NCBI GenBank assembly: GCA_965225895.1 | Contig: CBDDBR010000011.1 | Span: 2,170,001 to 2,234,000 of the forward strand | From: Endobugula sp965225895 | GTDB lineage: Bacteria > Pseudomonadota > Gammaproteobacteria > Pseudomonadales > Cellvibrionaceae | Reading direction: 5' to 3' | DNA: 64,000 nucleotides | Part shown: positions 1 through 7,959 of the stretch, piece after piece | How positions within the stretch are numbered: position 1 is the stretch's first letter | How the letters are laid out: each line of letters opens with the position of its first letter | Translations under genes and position numbers: made by a program | The notes under the pieces: generated by a model | What the model was told of the DNA's origin: nothing | What the model saw: the letters and a program-made list of their open reading frames with translations, nothing else | The model's database searches: none

Positions 1-400
1 GCTGCGCTTTAGTTGTAGCCACTTTAACAATACGCCAGTTACGTAAAATAAACTCGTGCATTTCTGCTTTAATCCAATGCACAGCAAACGAGACTAAGCG
101 CACCCCTTTTTCAGGGTTAAACCGTTTAACGGCTTTCATTAAGCCAACGTTACCTTCCTGAATAAGGTCTGAGTGAGATAATCCATATCCTGCATACGAT
201 TTTGCAATATGTACAACAAAACGAAGATGCGACATAACTAAACCACGCGCAGCTTCTAAGTCTTCTTCATAATATAAACGTTCGGCTAAGGCTTTTTCTT
301 CTTCGGCCGAAAGCACCGCAAAATTGTTAACGGCTTGCATGTATGCATTAATGTTTGCACCCGGTGCAAGCATGTCAACAGACTGTAAGCTAGTTCCCAT
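1..400 (-). CDS. rpoH: RNA polymerase sigma-32 factor RpoH, N-terminal part (cut by window edge)
   Basis: Heat-shock sigma factor that directs core RNA polymerase to chaperone and protease promoters. About 133 codons are visible, starting MGTSLQSVDML at an ATG whose complement is at 398-400. Sigma-70 region 2 is recognisable, with HLRFVVHIAKSY, DLIQEGNVGLMKAVKRF, and SFAVHWIKAEMHEFI, where the WIKAEMHEFI wording is typical of RpoH rather than RpoD or RpoS. The RpoH box and region 4 lie beyond the window. A purine-rich AAAGAGAGAG precedes the start. It lies downstream of ftsX in the usual ftsY-ftsE-ftsX-rpoH order, but a gap of about 200 bases suggests its own promoter. Confidence 0.93.
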   Translation of the reverse strand, partial: MGTSLQSVDMLAPGANINAYMQAVNNFAVLSAEEEKALAERLYYEEDLEAARGLVMSHLRFVVHIAKSYAGYGLSHSDLIQEGNVGLMKAVKRFNPEKGVRLVSFAVHWIKAEMHEFILRNWRIVKVATTKAQ

Positions 401-598
401 GAATTCTCTCTCTTTAATTTAAACCAGTTATTGCTCAAGGCAATTCTAGCATGTATTTCATAACATGCGAATATTATGACTCTTGCTATGGCGTCGAGTT
501 CCATATGACTCACAACCACTCATGGCAGCCCTTTAAAAACTGGCCACTCTCTACTATTACTGGGGCTACTCATTGGTTTTTCAAGCCCTTAGCCCTTT

Positions 599-1666
599 TT
601 ATTCAGGCTCAATGTGTTTTAAATGACGAGAGACAGCTAACCAAGCACCCAACCAACCTAAAAAGCCCGCACCTAAGACCATAAAACAGCTATAGCTCCA
701 GCTAATCCAAGTAAGCGTGTACTCACTGGCATATAAAGATAGCAGCGCTTCCACAGGGCTACTAAGCCATGCACTCGCCAGCATTAAAATAGCAAGTGCA
801 GACACACCACCCCCAATGCCATACCAAAACCCAGTATAAAGGAAGGGACGCCTAACAAAGCCATCGGTGCCCCCCACCATCTTAATCACAACAATTTCGT
901 TGCGACGATTTTCTATCGCTAAACGAATCGTGTTACCAATAATCAATAAAACGCCAACCGCTAATAAACAAGCCAACGCCAATACAACGTGCTGGGCTAC
1001 ATTCATCATCGCTTGCAAACGGCGTAACCAGCCCAAATCTAGCTGCACCAAATCAACCAAGGGTTCAGCTTGCAATATGCTTTGCAGCTCCGTTAATTGT
1101 TCGGGGGAACGATATTCAGGGCTAGGCGTGATAGTCAATACTGTAGGCAATGGGTTAACGTCTAAAGATGCAAGCACGTCGCCTAAACCCGAATATTGCT
1201 GAAACTCTTGCTGTGCCGCATCGGGAGTAATAACCTCAATATTCGCCACTTGTAATAAATGACTCAATCGCTGCTGCAAGTGCTCAATCGCTAACGGCTG
1301 CGCCTCGTATTGAATATAAACCGACATTTTTGCACTGCCCTGCCAATTCTGCCCGACTTGTTGAGCGTTACTTAACGCCAAATACAAAATTGCAGGCAAT
1401 ATAAGCGCAATAGCAACAACCATCCAAGTCAAAAAGCTTTGCCATGGGTCTTTTAATAAACGCTGCAAGCTGTCTCGGCAAGAATATTGGTGATGCGCCA
1501 TCCATGCTTGCAGCATACCCGAAGTCTCTGGACGACTCGCTCGTTCGTTTTTAGACAATGTCGCATCATTAGAAACAGTGACTATTTTATGCCGAGCTGA
1601 TTTTCTGCTTGCTTGTTTTTTATGCTTAGCAGGCGATTTTTGAGCATAATTAACACGACGATTCAT
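599..1666 (-). CDS. ftsX: Cell division protein FtsX
   Basis: Integral membrane partner of the FtsE ATPase. In the divisome the FtsEX complex activates periplasmic amidases and so links constriction to peptidoglycan splitting. The 355-residue product has a basic cytoplasmic N-terminus of about 78 residues, a first membrane segment near 80-98, a large periplasmic loop, and three more membrane segments near 225-345 with an FtsX/MacB-type permease core (GNTIRLAIENRR). Its ATG overlaps the ftsE stop by one base (TAATG), so the two are probably translationally coupled. The N-terminal tail is rich in Lys and Arg and is the least conserved part. Confidence 0.95.
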   Translation of the reverse strand: MNRRVNYAQKSPAKHKKQASRKSARHKIVTVSNDATLSKNERASRPETSGMLQAWMAHHQYSCRDSLQRLLKDPWQSFLTWMVVAIALILPAILYLALSNAQQVGQNWQGSAKMSVYIQYEAQPLAIEHLQQRLSHLLQVANIEVITPDAAQQEFQQYSGLGDVLASLDVNPLPTVLTITPSPEYRSPEQLTELQSILQAEPLVDLVQLDLGWLRRLQAMMNVAQHVVLALACLLAVGVLLIIGNTIRLAIENRRNEIVVIKMVGGTDGFVRRPFLYTGFWYGIGGGVSALAILMLASAWLSSPVEALLSLYASEYTLTWISWSYSCFMVLGAGFLGWLGAWLAVSRHLKHIEPE

Positions 1667-2373
1667 TAATCCATCACCCTTTCTATAGCTGATGATGAAT
1701 GGCCCGCCATATTCATACCTTGCACCATGCGCCCCTTATCAAGGGTCAATACACTACGCTGCATACGCTCCACTAAATCAATATCATGGGTGGCTATCAG
1801 CACTGTGGTGCCCACACTATTAAGATCCTGAAATAATTGCATGATATCTGCCGATAAAGCAGGATCTAAATTACCCGTTGGCTCATCAGCCAATAATATG
1901 GTGGGTTTATTAACAATCGCGCGGGCAATACCTATACGCTGCTGTTCACCCCCCGACAAAGCCAAAGGATTGTCGTGTTCTTTATCTAATAAGCCCACTT
2001 TCTCTAATGCCGCCCGTACCCGACGCCCTTGCTCACGATGGTGCATACCTGCAATTTGTAAAGGCAGCGCCACATTATCAAACACGGTACGATCAAATAA
2101 TAAATGGGGGTCTTGAAAGACTACGCCAATTTGACGGCGCAAATAAGGAATCTGCGAGGCAGTCACACGATCTAACACGCGATTACCAATAATCACTTGT
2201 CCGCGAGATGATCGCTCAATCAGCATTATCAGCTTTAATAATGTGCTTTTCCCTGCGCCAGAGTGACCTGTTAAAAAGGCCATGTCACCCGCCGCCAATT
2301 CAAAGCTCACGCCCACCAGTGCATCGTGACCTTCGCTATAGCGCTTGCTTACATTGTCAAAACGAATCATCAA
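1666..2373 (-). CDS. ftsE: Cell division ATP-binding protein FtsE
   Basis: ABC-type ATPase of the FtsEX complex, acting at the cytoplasmic face of the septum and contacting FtsZ. The 235-residue product has Walker A GHSGAGKST at residues 36-44, the ABC signature LSGGEQQR, and Walker B followed by ADEPTGNLD and the switch histidine in IATHDID. The start gives MMIRF; the second Met is an equally plausible start. It sits between ftsY (31-base gap) and ftsX (one-base overlap) on the same strand, the conserved ftsYEX operon. Confidence 0.96.
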   Translation of the reverse strand: MMIRFDNVSKRYSEGHDALVGVSFELAAGDMAFLTGHSGAGKSTLLKLIMLIERSSRGQVIIGNRVLDRVTASQIPYLRRQIGVVFQDPHLLFDRTVFDNVALPLQIAGMHHREQGRRVRAALEKVGLLDKEHDNPLALSGGEQQRIGIARAIVNKPTILLADEPTGNLDPALSADIMQLFQDLNSVGTTVLIATHDIDLVERMQRSVLTLDKGRMVQGMNMAGHSSSAIERVMD

Positions 2374-2404
2374 TAAACGCCATTTTTAGATCGTAAGGCT
2401 ATCA

Positions 2405-3430
2405 CTAACGGTCTACTGAGCGATTAAACAGCGCATCAACAAAATCATTAGCAACAAAAGGCTGTAGGTCATCAATACCCTCGCCCACACCAATAAATCT
2501 TACGGGTAACTTAAAACGCTCACTTAGCGCAAAAATAATTCCACCTTTCGCGGTGCCATCGAGCTTTGTTAACGCCAAGCCTGTCACACCCGCAGCTTTA
2601 ATAAAATGCTCTGCCTGTGACAGTGCATTTTGTCCCGTGCCTGCATCCAACACCAATAAGACTTCATGTGGCGCCTGTGCATCTAGCTTTGCCATCACAC
2701 GCTTCACTTTAGACAGTTCATCCATCAAGTGGCCTTTATTATGTAAACGCCCCGCCGTATCTGCAATTAATACGTCCGTTCCTTTAGATTGTGCTGACGA
2801 TAACGCATCGTAAATTACCGATGCACTATCGGCACCTGTATGTTGAGCAACAACCGCAACATCATTGCGCTCACCCCATACTTTTAATTGCTCTACCGCA
2901 GCCGCACGAAACGTATCCCCTGCCGCCAGTATTACTTGCTGCCCTTCATTTTGTAAGCGCTTGGTCAACTTACCAATCGTGGTTGTTTTACCAACACCAT
3001 TCACCCCAACCACTAGAACAACCGCTGGCGTTTTTCGTCCATCAACCACTTGAGGAACTAATGACAATGGTTGCTCTACAGGCACCAGTAAAGCACGTAA
3101 TTGTTCACGCAACGCTTCATATAAGGCATCACCGTCGGCAAGCTGTTTGCGCTCCACCGCTTGCGTTAAGTTGTCGATAATCGTCGTCGTTGCTTCAATA
3201 CCCACATCTGCCATTAACAATTGCGTTTCTAACTCTTCGAGCAGTTCGTCATCGATATGCTTTTTGCCAAGCACTAAACTGGCAATACCATCGGTAAGCT
3301 GGCTACTTGTACGGGATAAGCCCCGCTTAATTCGCTGAAATAAACTGGGCTTTTCAGGTGCTTTTTCTGTTACTTCAGTAGTGACTGATGACTCAGCGGA
3401 TTTTTTTGAGGAGGATCGTTTAAAAAACAT
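2405..3430 (-). CDS. ftsY: Signal recognition particle receptor FtsY
   Basis: SRP receptor GTPase that docks ribosome-SRP complexes at the inner membrane for co-translational insertion. I start it at the ATG giving MFFKRSSSKKS (341 residues), because FtsY proteins typically begin with MFF or similar and a basic stretch; the frame stays open a further 24 codons upstream, with residues unlike the family. The NG domain shows G1 GVNGVGKTTT, then DTAGR, TKLDG and the C-terminal GVGEGIDDLQPF. The acidic A domain is short. No strong Shine-Dalgarno is visible upstream. The divergent region to the right carries the hemP promoter. Confidence 0.95.
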   Translation of the reverse strand: MFFKRSSSKKSAESSVTTEVTEKAPEKPSLFQRIKRGLSRTSSQLTDGIASLVLGKKHIDDELLEELETQLLMADVGIEATTTIIDNLTQAVERKQLADGDALYEALREQLRALLVPVEQPLSLVPQVVDGRKTPAVVLVVGVNGVGKTTTIGKLTKRLQNEGQQVILAAGDTFRAAAVEQLKVWGERNDVAVVAQHTGADSASVIYDALSSAQSKGTDVLIADTAGRLHNKGHLMDELSKVKRVMAKLDAQAPHEVLLVLDAGTGQNALSQAEHFIKAAGVTGLALTKLDGTAKGGIIFALSERFKLPVRFIGVGEGIDDLQPFVANDFVDALFNRSVDR

Positions 3431-3578
3431 ATAAAAATCTAAGTAAAATGAATATGGTGAGATTTTATCACCAAAGCAACAAGAACACTGCCATTCGACC
3501 AATATTTATAACATTTATCGCTTTTTAATCACTAAACGAGGCATTACCGCCTTTATTCAACTTAAATAATAAATTCTC

Positions 3579-3611
3579 TTGACGATACGAACGATAATGA
3601 TTATCATTTAG
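3579..3611 (+). promoter_or_regulatory. Fur-type promoter of hemP (sigma-70 promoter with Fur box across spacer and -10)
   Basis: TTGACG at 3579-3584, a 17-base spacer and TATCAT at 3602-3607 form a good sigma-70 promoter. A Fur-box-like sequence, GATAATGATTATCATTT from 3593, overlaps the spacer and -10 and matches 15 of 19 positions of the GATAATGATAATCATTATC consensus. Binding of Fe-Fur here would occlude polymerase. It faces hemP, and transcription would start near 3613-3615. Confidence 0.85.
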
Positions 3612-3612
3612 T

Positions 3613-3683
3613 TCTGATTGGATGATAATGCTGCTTATCCTCTATACCTGCCAATCAGATTAACCCATGCTCTGGTATAGAGG
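3613..3683 (+). other. Interleaved inverted repeats in the hemP 5' leader (possible pseudoknot or switch)
   Basis: Two perfect inverted repeats are interleaved. TCTGATTGG at 3613-3621 pairs with CCAATCAGA at 3651-3659 (9 bp). CCTCTATACC at 3639-3648 pairs with GGTATAGAGG at 3674-3683 (10 bp). The order A-B-A'-B' means the two stems form either an H-type pseudoknot (connecting loops of 17, 2 and 14 bases) or two mutually exclusive hairpins. The predicted transcription start falls at the first bases of stem A, so stem A may lose its outermost pair. Pairing is directly visible; a regulatory role is inference. Confidence 0.6.
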
Positions 3684-3741
3684 TAGTACCGCTAAATACT
3701 AATAGCCGCATATTTGGTTAGAACTAACTTGAGAAACTGAG

Positions 3742-3921
3742 ATGCTAAAGCAACCGATGACAACGACTAATGATGCAAATAATCTTGTAACCACGGATCA
3801 CGATCACAAGATTAGCACTGCAGATTTATTAAAAGGCAACAAAAGCTTAATCATCCAGCACGGTGACCATCAGTACTTACTGACAGTCACCCGTAGTAAC
3901 AAGTTAATACTGACCAAATAA
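3742..3921 (+). CDS. hemP: Hemin uptake protein HemP
   Basis: A 59-residue protein of the HemP family, small proteins that accompany haem and iron uptake genes and are strongly iron-repressed. The family signature is in the C-terminal half: ISTADLLKGNKSLIIQHG, then YLLTVTRSNKLILTK. The N-terminal 22 residues are poorly conserved and Thr/Asp rich. It lies about 130 bases downstream of a Fur-type promoter, behind a structured leader, and is followed 97 bases later by a flavodoxin gene. The ribosome binding site is weak (GAG shortly before the ATG), which would fit control at translation. No haem receptor or transporter gene is adjacent, which is unusual for this family. Confidence 0.88.
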   Translation: MLKQPMTTTNDANNLVTTDHDHKISTADLLKGNKSLIIQHGDHQYLLTVTRSNKLILTK

Positions 3922-4018
3922 ATCCATTTGCCGAGCCAACTCTGCCCCCCTTTGGTACGAACTAGCCAGGCCTTTTTTATCTACTTTGTAACACAAACAG
4001 ATATAAGGTTCTTCATTT

Positions 4019-4567
4019 ATGCAACCCTCTGCAAACTTATCGATTGGTTTAATTTTTGGTACCGATACCGGTAATACAGAAGAAATTGGCGACAAAATCG
4101 CTAATGTATTTGCAGATTACGGACATTCCGTAGAAATGATCAACGTTATTAACGCCACCCCCAACATCATCACCCAGTTTGATTTTATTATTATGGGTAT
4201 CCCTACGTGGGATTTTGGCGGCATACAAGAAGACTGGGAAGCCTTTGAAGAACAACTACTCGCCACCTCATTACACGACAAAACAGTTGCGCTTTACGGC
4301 TTGGGCGATCAGTTTGGGTATGGCGATTACTTTCTTGATGCCATGGGCTGGCTTAACAATCGTGTACTGCGTACAGGCGCCACTGTCATTGGCGAGTGGC
4401 CTACCGACGGTTATGAATTTGAAGCTTCACTAGCTGTAAACGAAGATAAAAGCGTATTTTGTGGCTTAGCGATTGACGAAGATCAACAGATTGAGCTGAC
4501 CGATAAACGCGTCACTCAATGGGTTAACCTTCTATTAAAAACCCTTCAACAAACACAGGCTGCATAA
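4019..4567 (+). CDS. fldA: Long-chain flavodoxin
   Basis: FMN-binding electron carrier that replaces ferredoxin when iron is short. The 182-residue product has the phosphate-binding loop TDTGNT near residue 17, PTWDFG with the flavin-stacking Trp, and YGLGDQFGYGDYF with the second aromatic plus the long-chain insertion. Length fits long-chain flavodoxins (about 170-180). It follows hemP on the same strand without its own obvious promoter, so it is probably read from the Fur-type promoter at 3579, and is followed after 4 bases by an unknown gene. fldA versus fldB cannot be decided from sequence alone. Confidence 0.9.
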   Translation: MQPSANLSIGLIFGTDTGNTEEIGDKIANVFADYGHSVEMINVINATPNIITQFDFIIMGIPTWDFGGIQEDWEAFEEQLLATSLHDKTVALYGLGDQFGYGDYFLDAMGWLNNRVLRTGATVIGEWPTDGYEFEASLAVNEDKSVFCGLAIDEDQQIELTDKRVTQWVNLLLKTLQQTQAA

Positions 4568-4571
4568 TACG

Positions 4572-5039
4572 ATGACGGACACTCGCATTGACGGTACCCA
4601 ACGCTTTTTATGTACCCAACATAGACAAAACCTAGAAAATAACCCTGATCAAGCAGCAGCAACTTGGAATCGGCTCATCATATCCGCCCGACAAAAAACC
4701 ACAAACAATCACTGGCAACAAGCCGCCAATGTCTACGCCTGCGCTCTTGAAGTGGCTGATATTATTTTTCAGCACACACCCAACAAACACACAGCAGATC
4801 GTTACATTAAAACTGTGATCGAATTAAGTTACACCTTAAGGCACTGCCATACAGCAACTAGCTTAAGTCCGTTAGTACAAAAAGCTAAATATCAATTAAA
4901 ACGCTATTTATTAACGGACTATTCAAATGATTTATTACAGCCAATACTCGACGTTGCGTTTTCGCCGATGATAAAAGTCAATCAATGGATGAAAACCTTC
5001 TTTCATCTCGCAAGCACCCAGCCATTTATGCTCCACTAA
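4572..5039 (+). CDS. Uncharacterised helical protein, partner of flavodoxin in the iron block
   Basis: I do not recognise this 155-residue protein. It starts with ATG 4 bases after the flavodoxin stop and has no clear Shine-Dalgarno, so it probably depends on translational coupling. It has no signal peptide or membrane segment and looks almost wholly helical. Residues 40-95 (WQQAANVYACALEVADIIF, then TADRYIKTVIELSYTLRHC) resemble two helix-turn-helix repeats of TPR type, though no TPR consensus can be asserted. There are several His and Cys residues (CTQH, HCHTA) but no clear metal motif. Position in a Fur-controlled operon with hemP and flavodoxin suggests a role in iron limitation; this is inference. 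Confidence 0.75.
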   Translation: MTDTRIDGTQRFLCTQHRQNLENNPDQAAATWNRLIISARQKTTNNHWQQAANVYACALEVADIIFQHTPNKHTADRYIKTVIELSYTLRHCHTATSLSPLVQKAKYQLKRYLLTDYSNDLLQPILDVAFSPMIKVNQWMKTFFHLASTQPFMLH

Positions 5040-5084
5040 CAGCCTTATATTTTTCGAAATATAAGCTTGCCAAGAAAAATCTAT

Positions 5085-5113
5085 TTGACAATCATTCTCA
5101 TTTGCATTAAGAT
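5085..5113 (+). promoter_or_regulatory. Fur-type promoter of bfd
   Basis: A perfect -35 TTGACA at 5085-5090, a 17-base spacer and TAAGAT at 5108-5113 form a strong sigma-70 promoter. GACAATCATTCTCATTTGC at 5087-5105 matches 13 of 19 Fur consensus positions and covers the -35 edge and spacer. The layout is the same as the hemP promoter. It drives bfd, which is known in other proteobacteria to be induced on iron starvation. Confidence 0.8.
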
Positions 5114-5162
5114 TTATTTATACTTAACTCATCAAATCAATAGACATAAATAGGTGTTGAGA

Positions 5163-5387
5163 GTGTTTGTTTGTCTTTGCAAAGGTATTACCGATAGCCA
5201 AATTAAAACATGTGTGAACAATGGTGCTCGCACTATTAAACATGTTCGTCGCGAGCTTGGTGTAGCATCACAATGCTGCAAATGTTTACCTGAAGCCAGA
5301 GCGATCATTGATCAACAACTCCGTATTGTCGACCACGAAGATAACACGATCGCAGCCAATTCTCAGGCCATGTATTACCCCGCATAA
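5163..5387 (+). CDS. bfd: Bacterioferritin-associated ferredoxin Bfd
   Basis: Small [2Fe-2S] protein that docks on bacterioferritin and delivers electrons through its haem to mobilise stored iron. I choose the GTG at 5163 (74 residues) because an AGGTG lies 6 bases upstream and because it places the cluster ligands exactly at Cys4, Cys6, Cys38 and Cys41, the numbering of characterised Bfd. An in-frame GTG at 5154 would add three residues. The sequence MFVCLCKGITDSQI is typical of the family. It is preceded by a Fur-type promoter and followed 155 bases later by its partner bfr, transcribed separately or by read-through. Confidence 0.92.
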   Translation: MFVCLCKGITDSQIKTCVNNGARTIKHVRRELGVASQCCKCLPEARAIIDQQLRIVDHEDNTIAANSQAMYYPA

Positions 5388-5542
5388 GTCTATATCAATA
5401 GAACTTAATACAAATAGTAATAGCAATCTATATCATTTAAAATACCTAACAAAATCAATAGCTTATGCAAATAATCGTTGACTTAAGCGTATAAAAGAAA
5501 CACACTCCTCGCTCATATATTACACCCTACGAGGAAATACCT

Positions 5543-6010
5543 ATGAAAGGCGACGCTAAAATCATCGACTACCTTAACAAAGCACTAGGCAACGAGCTAA
5601 TCGCCATTAACCAATACTTTTTACACGCCAAAATGTATAAAGATTGGGGGTTTAAAGCTCTGGCAGATTATGAGTATCATGAGTCTATTGATGAAATGAA
5701 ACACGCCGATAAACTCACTGACCGCATCCTGTTTTTAGAAGGTATTCCTAATCTTCAAGATCTCGGCAAGCTGATGATCGGTGAAAACACCAAAGAAATG
5801 TTAGAATGCGACCTTCGCCTAGAACATCAAGCCATTCCTTTACTCCGCGATGCCATCGAATATGCTGAAAGCATTAAAGATTATGTGAGCCGTGACTTGT
5901 TTAATAGCATCTTAGATGACGAAGAAGAGCATGTGGACTGGCTAGAAACACAGCTAGGTCTAATTGAAAAAATAGGTTTAGAGAATTACTTACAAACCCA
6001 AATGGGCTAA
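5543..6010 (+). CDS. bfr: Bacterioferritin
   Basis: Haem-containing ferritin that oxidises Fe(II) and stores iron as a mineral core in a 24-mer. All ferroxidase ligands are present at the canonical positions: Glu18, Glu51, His54, Glu94, Glu127 and His130, and Met52 is the axial haem ligand. Length (155) is normal. A GAGGAAA ribosome binding site precedes the ATG. No Fur box is visible in the 155 bases upstream, consistent with opposite or independent regulation from bfd. It sits directly before rsmD at the end of the iron block. Confidence 0.96.
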   Translation: MKGDAKIIDYLNKALGNELIAINQYFLHAKMYKDWGFKALADYEYHESIDEMKHADKLTDRILFLEGIPNLQDLGKLMIGENTKEMLECDLRLEHQAIPLLRDAIEYAESIKDYVSRDLFNSILDDEEEHVDWLETQLGLIEKIGLENYLQTQMG

Positions 6011-6044
6011 ACGCTAAACCCCTATTAATAAAGCCTGTGTCTTA

Positions 6045-6632
6045 ATGCGTAAAAATACACCGAAAACCCGTGCCCACCAACTTCGTATTATTGGCGGGCA
6101 GTGGCGTGGGCGTAAACTCCCTATTGCCGATGTTGATGGCTTACGCCCGACAGGGGATCGAATACGAGAAACCGTATTTAATTGGTTAATGGGCGATATT
6201 GTTGGCAGCCATTGTTTAGATATATTTGCGGGTTCTGGCGCCTTAGGCCTAGAGTGCTTATCCCGCGGCGCGGCGCATGTCACACTACTAGAAAAACATC
6301 CCGAGGCTGCCACGCAACTCAAACAGCACTGCCAAACCTTGGGCACGACACAGGGTAAAGTGATTCAATGTAACGCTTTAGACTGGCTACATGCGCCGTC
6401 TATTCCTGCCAAATCTATCGATATTGTATTTATTGATCCGCCTTTTGATCATGCGTTGTGGGTTGATACCATTGATAAACTGCAGACCAGTGGCTTACTA
6501 AATAACGAAGCATTAATCTATATTGAATCACCTAAGCACACACCAATACCCACACCCAATCATTGGCATCTCCATAAAGAAAAACAAGCAGGGCAGGTAA
6601 GTTACCGCTTATTTTGCTATCAACCCAATTAA
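6045..6632 (+). CDS. rsmD: 16S rRNA (guanine-966-N2)-methyltransferase RsmD
   Basis: SAM-dependent methyltransferase that makes m2G966 on the small subunit. The 195-residue product starts RIIGGQWRGRKL, has the SAM motif LDIFAGSGALGLE and the catalytic DPPF in place of the usual D/NPPY. Often adjacent to ftsY in gammaproteobacteria; here the iron block lies between the two. Its last 24 bases overlap the 3' end of the convergent DUF1223 gene. Confidence 0.94.
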   Translation: MRKNTPKTRAHQLRIIGGQWRGRKLPIADVDGLRPTGDRIRETVFNWLMGDIVGSHCLDIFAGSGALGLECLSRGAAHVTLLEKHPEAATQLKQHCQTLGTTQGKVIQCNALDWLHAPSIPAKSIDIVFIDPPFDHALWVDTIDKLQTSGLLNNEALIYIESPKHTPIPTPNHWHLHKEKQAGQVSYRLFCYQPN

Positions 6633-7367
6633 TTGCTGGTCAGCACTGGACGAGCTAATCTTACCCGCAGCAACCATAGCGCCTACAGGCCATTGCTGCG
6701 CAATAACCACCCAATCTTTTATCGCCGTATTATTAGGTAATACCCACTGTAATGACTGCGCTTGACCATCCCATTCCCCCATATTTTTTACATACTCGAT
6801 CGGATTAAAGTAGGGGAGACGCTTACCTGAATTTTCACCACTCTTAATCGGTAACCAATGCTTACCCGTTGTACCCAATAAAAATAACTGCCGCTTTTGC
6901 ACAGGTAAATCGGTCACATTGGGTAAACTCACTGTTAATAACTGATCTTCTATGCGCAAGCTAATAGCGCGTACAGGCGTTTGCTGGCGATGATCGTATT
7001 CTATTAACCCTTCTATTTTCGCACGTTGAGATCCCACCCCCCCATAACGACCATTCACCACCATTTGTGGGGTATAAACACCTTTATAGCCCTTAATAGC
7101 CGATTGATACTGGCGCTGGCGGTTATCACAAAAAGGCCGAGAAAACGTATCTTGCCAACCCAAATAATTCCAATAAGTCACGTGACAAGACAAGGCTATT
7201 ACCTCCTCGCGCTGGGCTAATTCACCTAAAAATACATCGGCTGGCGGGCAGGAATAACACCCCTGACTGGTAAATAACTCAATTACATCCACGCTTTTAG
7301 AGGCTGATGCATTGGCGTTATAAAGAGATAAAAACAATAAACAAGCAAGAAAACGTGACGATGACAT
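6609..7367 (-). CDS. DUF1223 family exported thioredoxin-like protein
   Basis: Product of 252 residues with a signal peptide (about residues 1-22, hydrophobic FLACLLFLSLYNANASA). The mature part begins VIELFTSQGCYSCPPAD, the hallmark of DUF1223, with a CxxC on a thioredoxin-like fold. SCHVTYWNYLGWQD and YTPQMVVNGR follow, also family-typical. The biochemical function of DUF1223 is not established; a periplasmic thiol-related role is inferred from CxxC only. The 3' end overlaps rsmD convergently by 24 bases, and it is divergent from coaD. Confidence 0.85.
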   Translation of the reverse strand: MSSSRFLACLLFLSLYNANASASKSVDVIELFTSQGCYSCPPADVFLGELAQREEVIALSCHVTYWNYLGWQDTFSRPFCDNRQRQYQSAIKGYKGVYTPQMVVNGRYGGVGSQRAKIEGLIEYDHRQQTPVRAISLRIEDQLLTVSLPNVTDLPVQKRQLFLLGTTGKHWLPIKSGENSGKRLPYFNPIEYVKNMGEWDGQAQSLQWVLPNNTAIKDWVVIAQQWPVGAMVAAGKISSSSADQQLIGLIAK

Positions 7368-7479
7368 ACCGATGCCCCAATGATAATAACAAAATGATTT
7401 ACATTCTTATCAGATCATTGCTTTTATAAAAACGTTCAATTGTTTATCATTCACCCCTCATTTTCACGGATACATAACA

Positions 7480-7959
7480 ATGACAACAGTGGTTTACCCA
7501 GGTACATTTGATCCCATCACTAATGGGCACGTCGATATTGTAGAACGCGCATGTCGTCTATTTGATCACGTTATCGTTGCTGTGGCCGATAGTCGCAAGA
7601 AAAACCCGCTATTTTCACTAGAAGAGCGTGTGGAATTATCAAAAACCGTATTTTCACATTTAGATAATGTAGAAGTGTGTGGGTTTAATGTATTGCTATC
7701 TACGTTTGTACAAGAAAAGAAAGCCGACGCGATGATTCGTGGCTTGCGTGTTGTATCGGATTTTGAATATGAGTTTCAGTTAGCAAATATGAACCGTGCA
7801 TTATCGCCCAAAATGGAAAGTATTTTCTTAACTCCGTCAGAAAAGCTCTCCTATTTATCGTCTACTCTTATTCGAGAAATAGCCTCTTTAGGCGGAGATG
7901 TCACCCAGTTTGTACCAGAAGCCGCCAAAATTGCGCTAGAAAAAAAGTTTAGCTCTTAG
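7480..7959 (+). CDS. coaD: Phosphopantetheine adenylyltransferase
   Basis: Catalyses ATP plus 4'-phosphopantetheine to dephospho-CoA, the penultimate CoA step. The 159-residue product has YPGTFDPITNGH with the T/HxGH nucleotidyltransferase motif, RGLRVVSDFEYE for pantetheine binding, and YLSSTLIREIA with the ISSTxIR-like motif. Length is standard. The 3' end overlaps the 3' end of convergent spoT by 4 bases. Confidence 0.97.
   Translation: MTTVVYPGTFDPITNGHVDIVERACRLFDHVIVAVADSRKKNPLFSLEERVELSKTVFSHLDNVEVCGFNVLLSTFVQEKKADAMIRGLRVVSDFEYEFQLANMNRALSPKMESIFLTPSEKLSYLSSTLIREIASLGGDVTQFVPEAAKIALEKKFSS

Noticed and set aside
2791..3180. 129-codon plus-strand frame inside ftsY
   Set aside because: Fully antisense to the conserved NG domain of ftsY; His/Pro-rich composition typical of a shadow frame.
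5044..5065. 9-bp hairpin with UUCG loop after the unknown gene
   Set aside because: No U run on either strand, so a terminator cannot be claimed; only the hairpin itself is visible.
7177..7186. CACGTG palindrome in the DUF1223 gene as a possible parS
   Set aside because: Only the central TCACGTGA fits; the outer GTT/AAC arms are missing.
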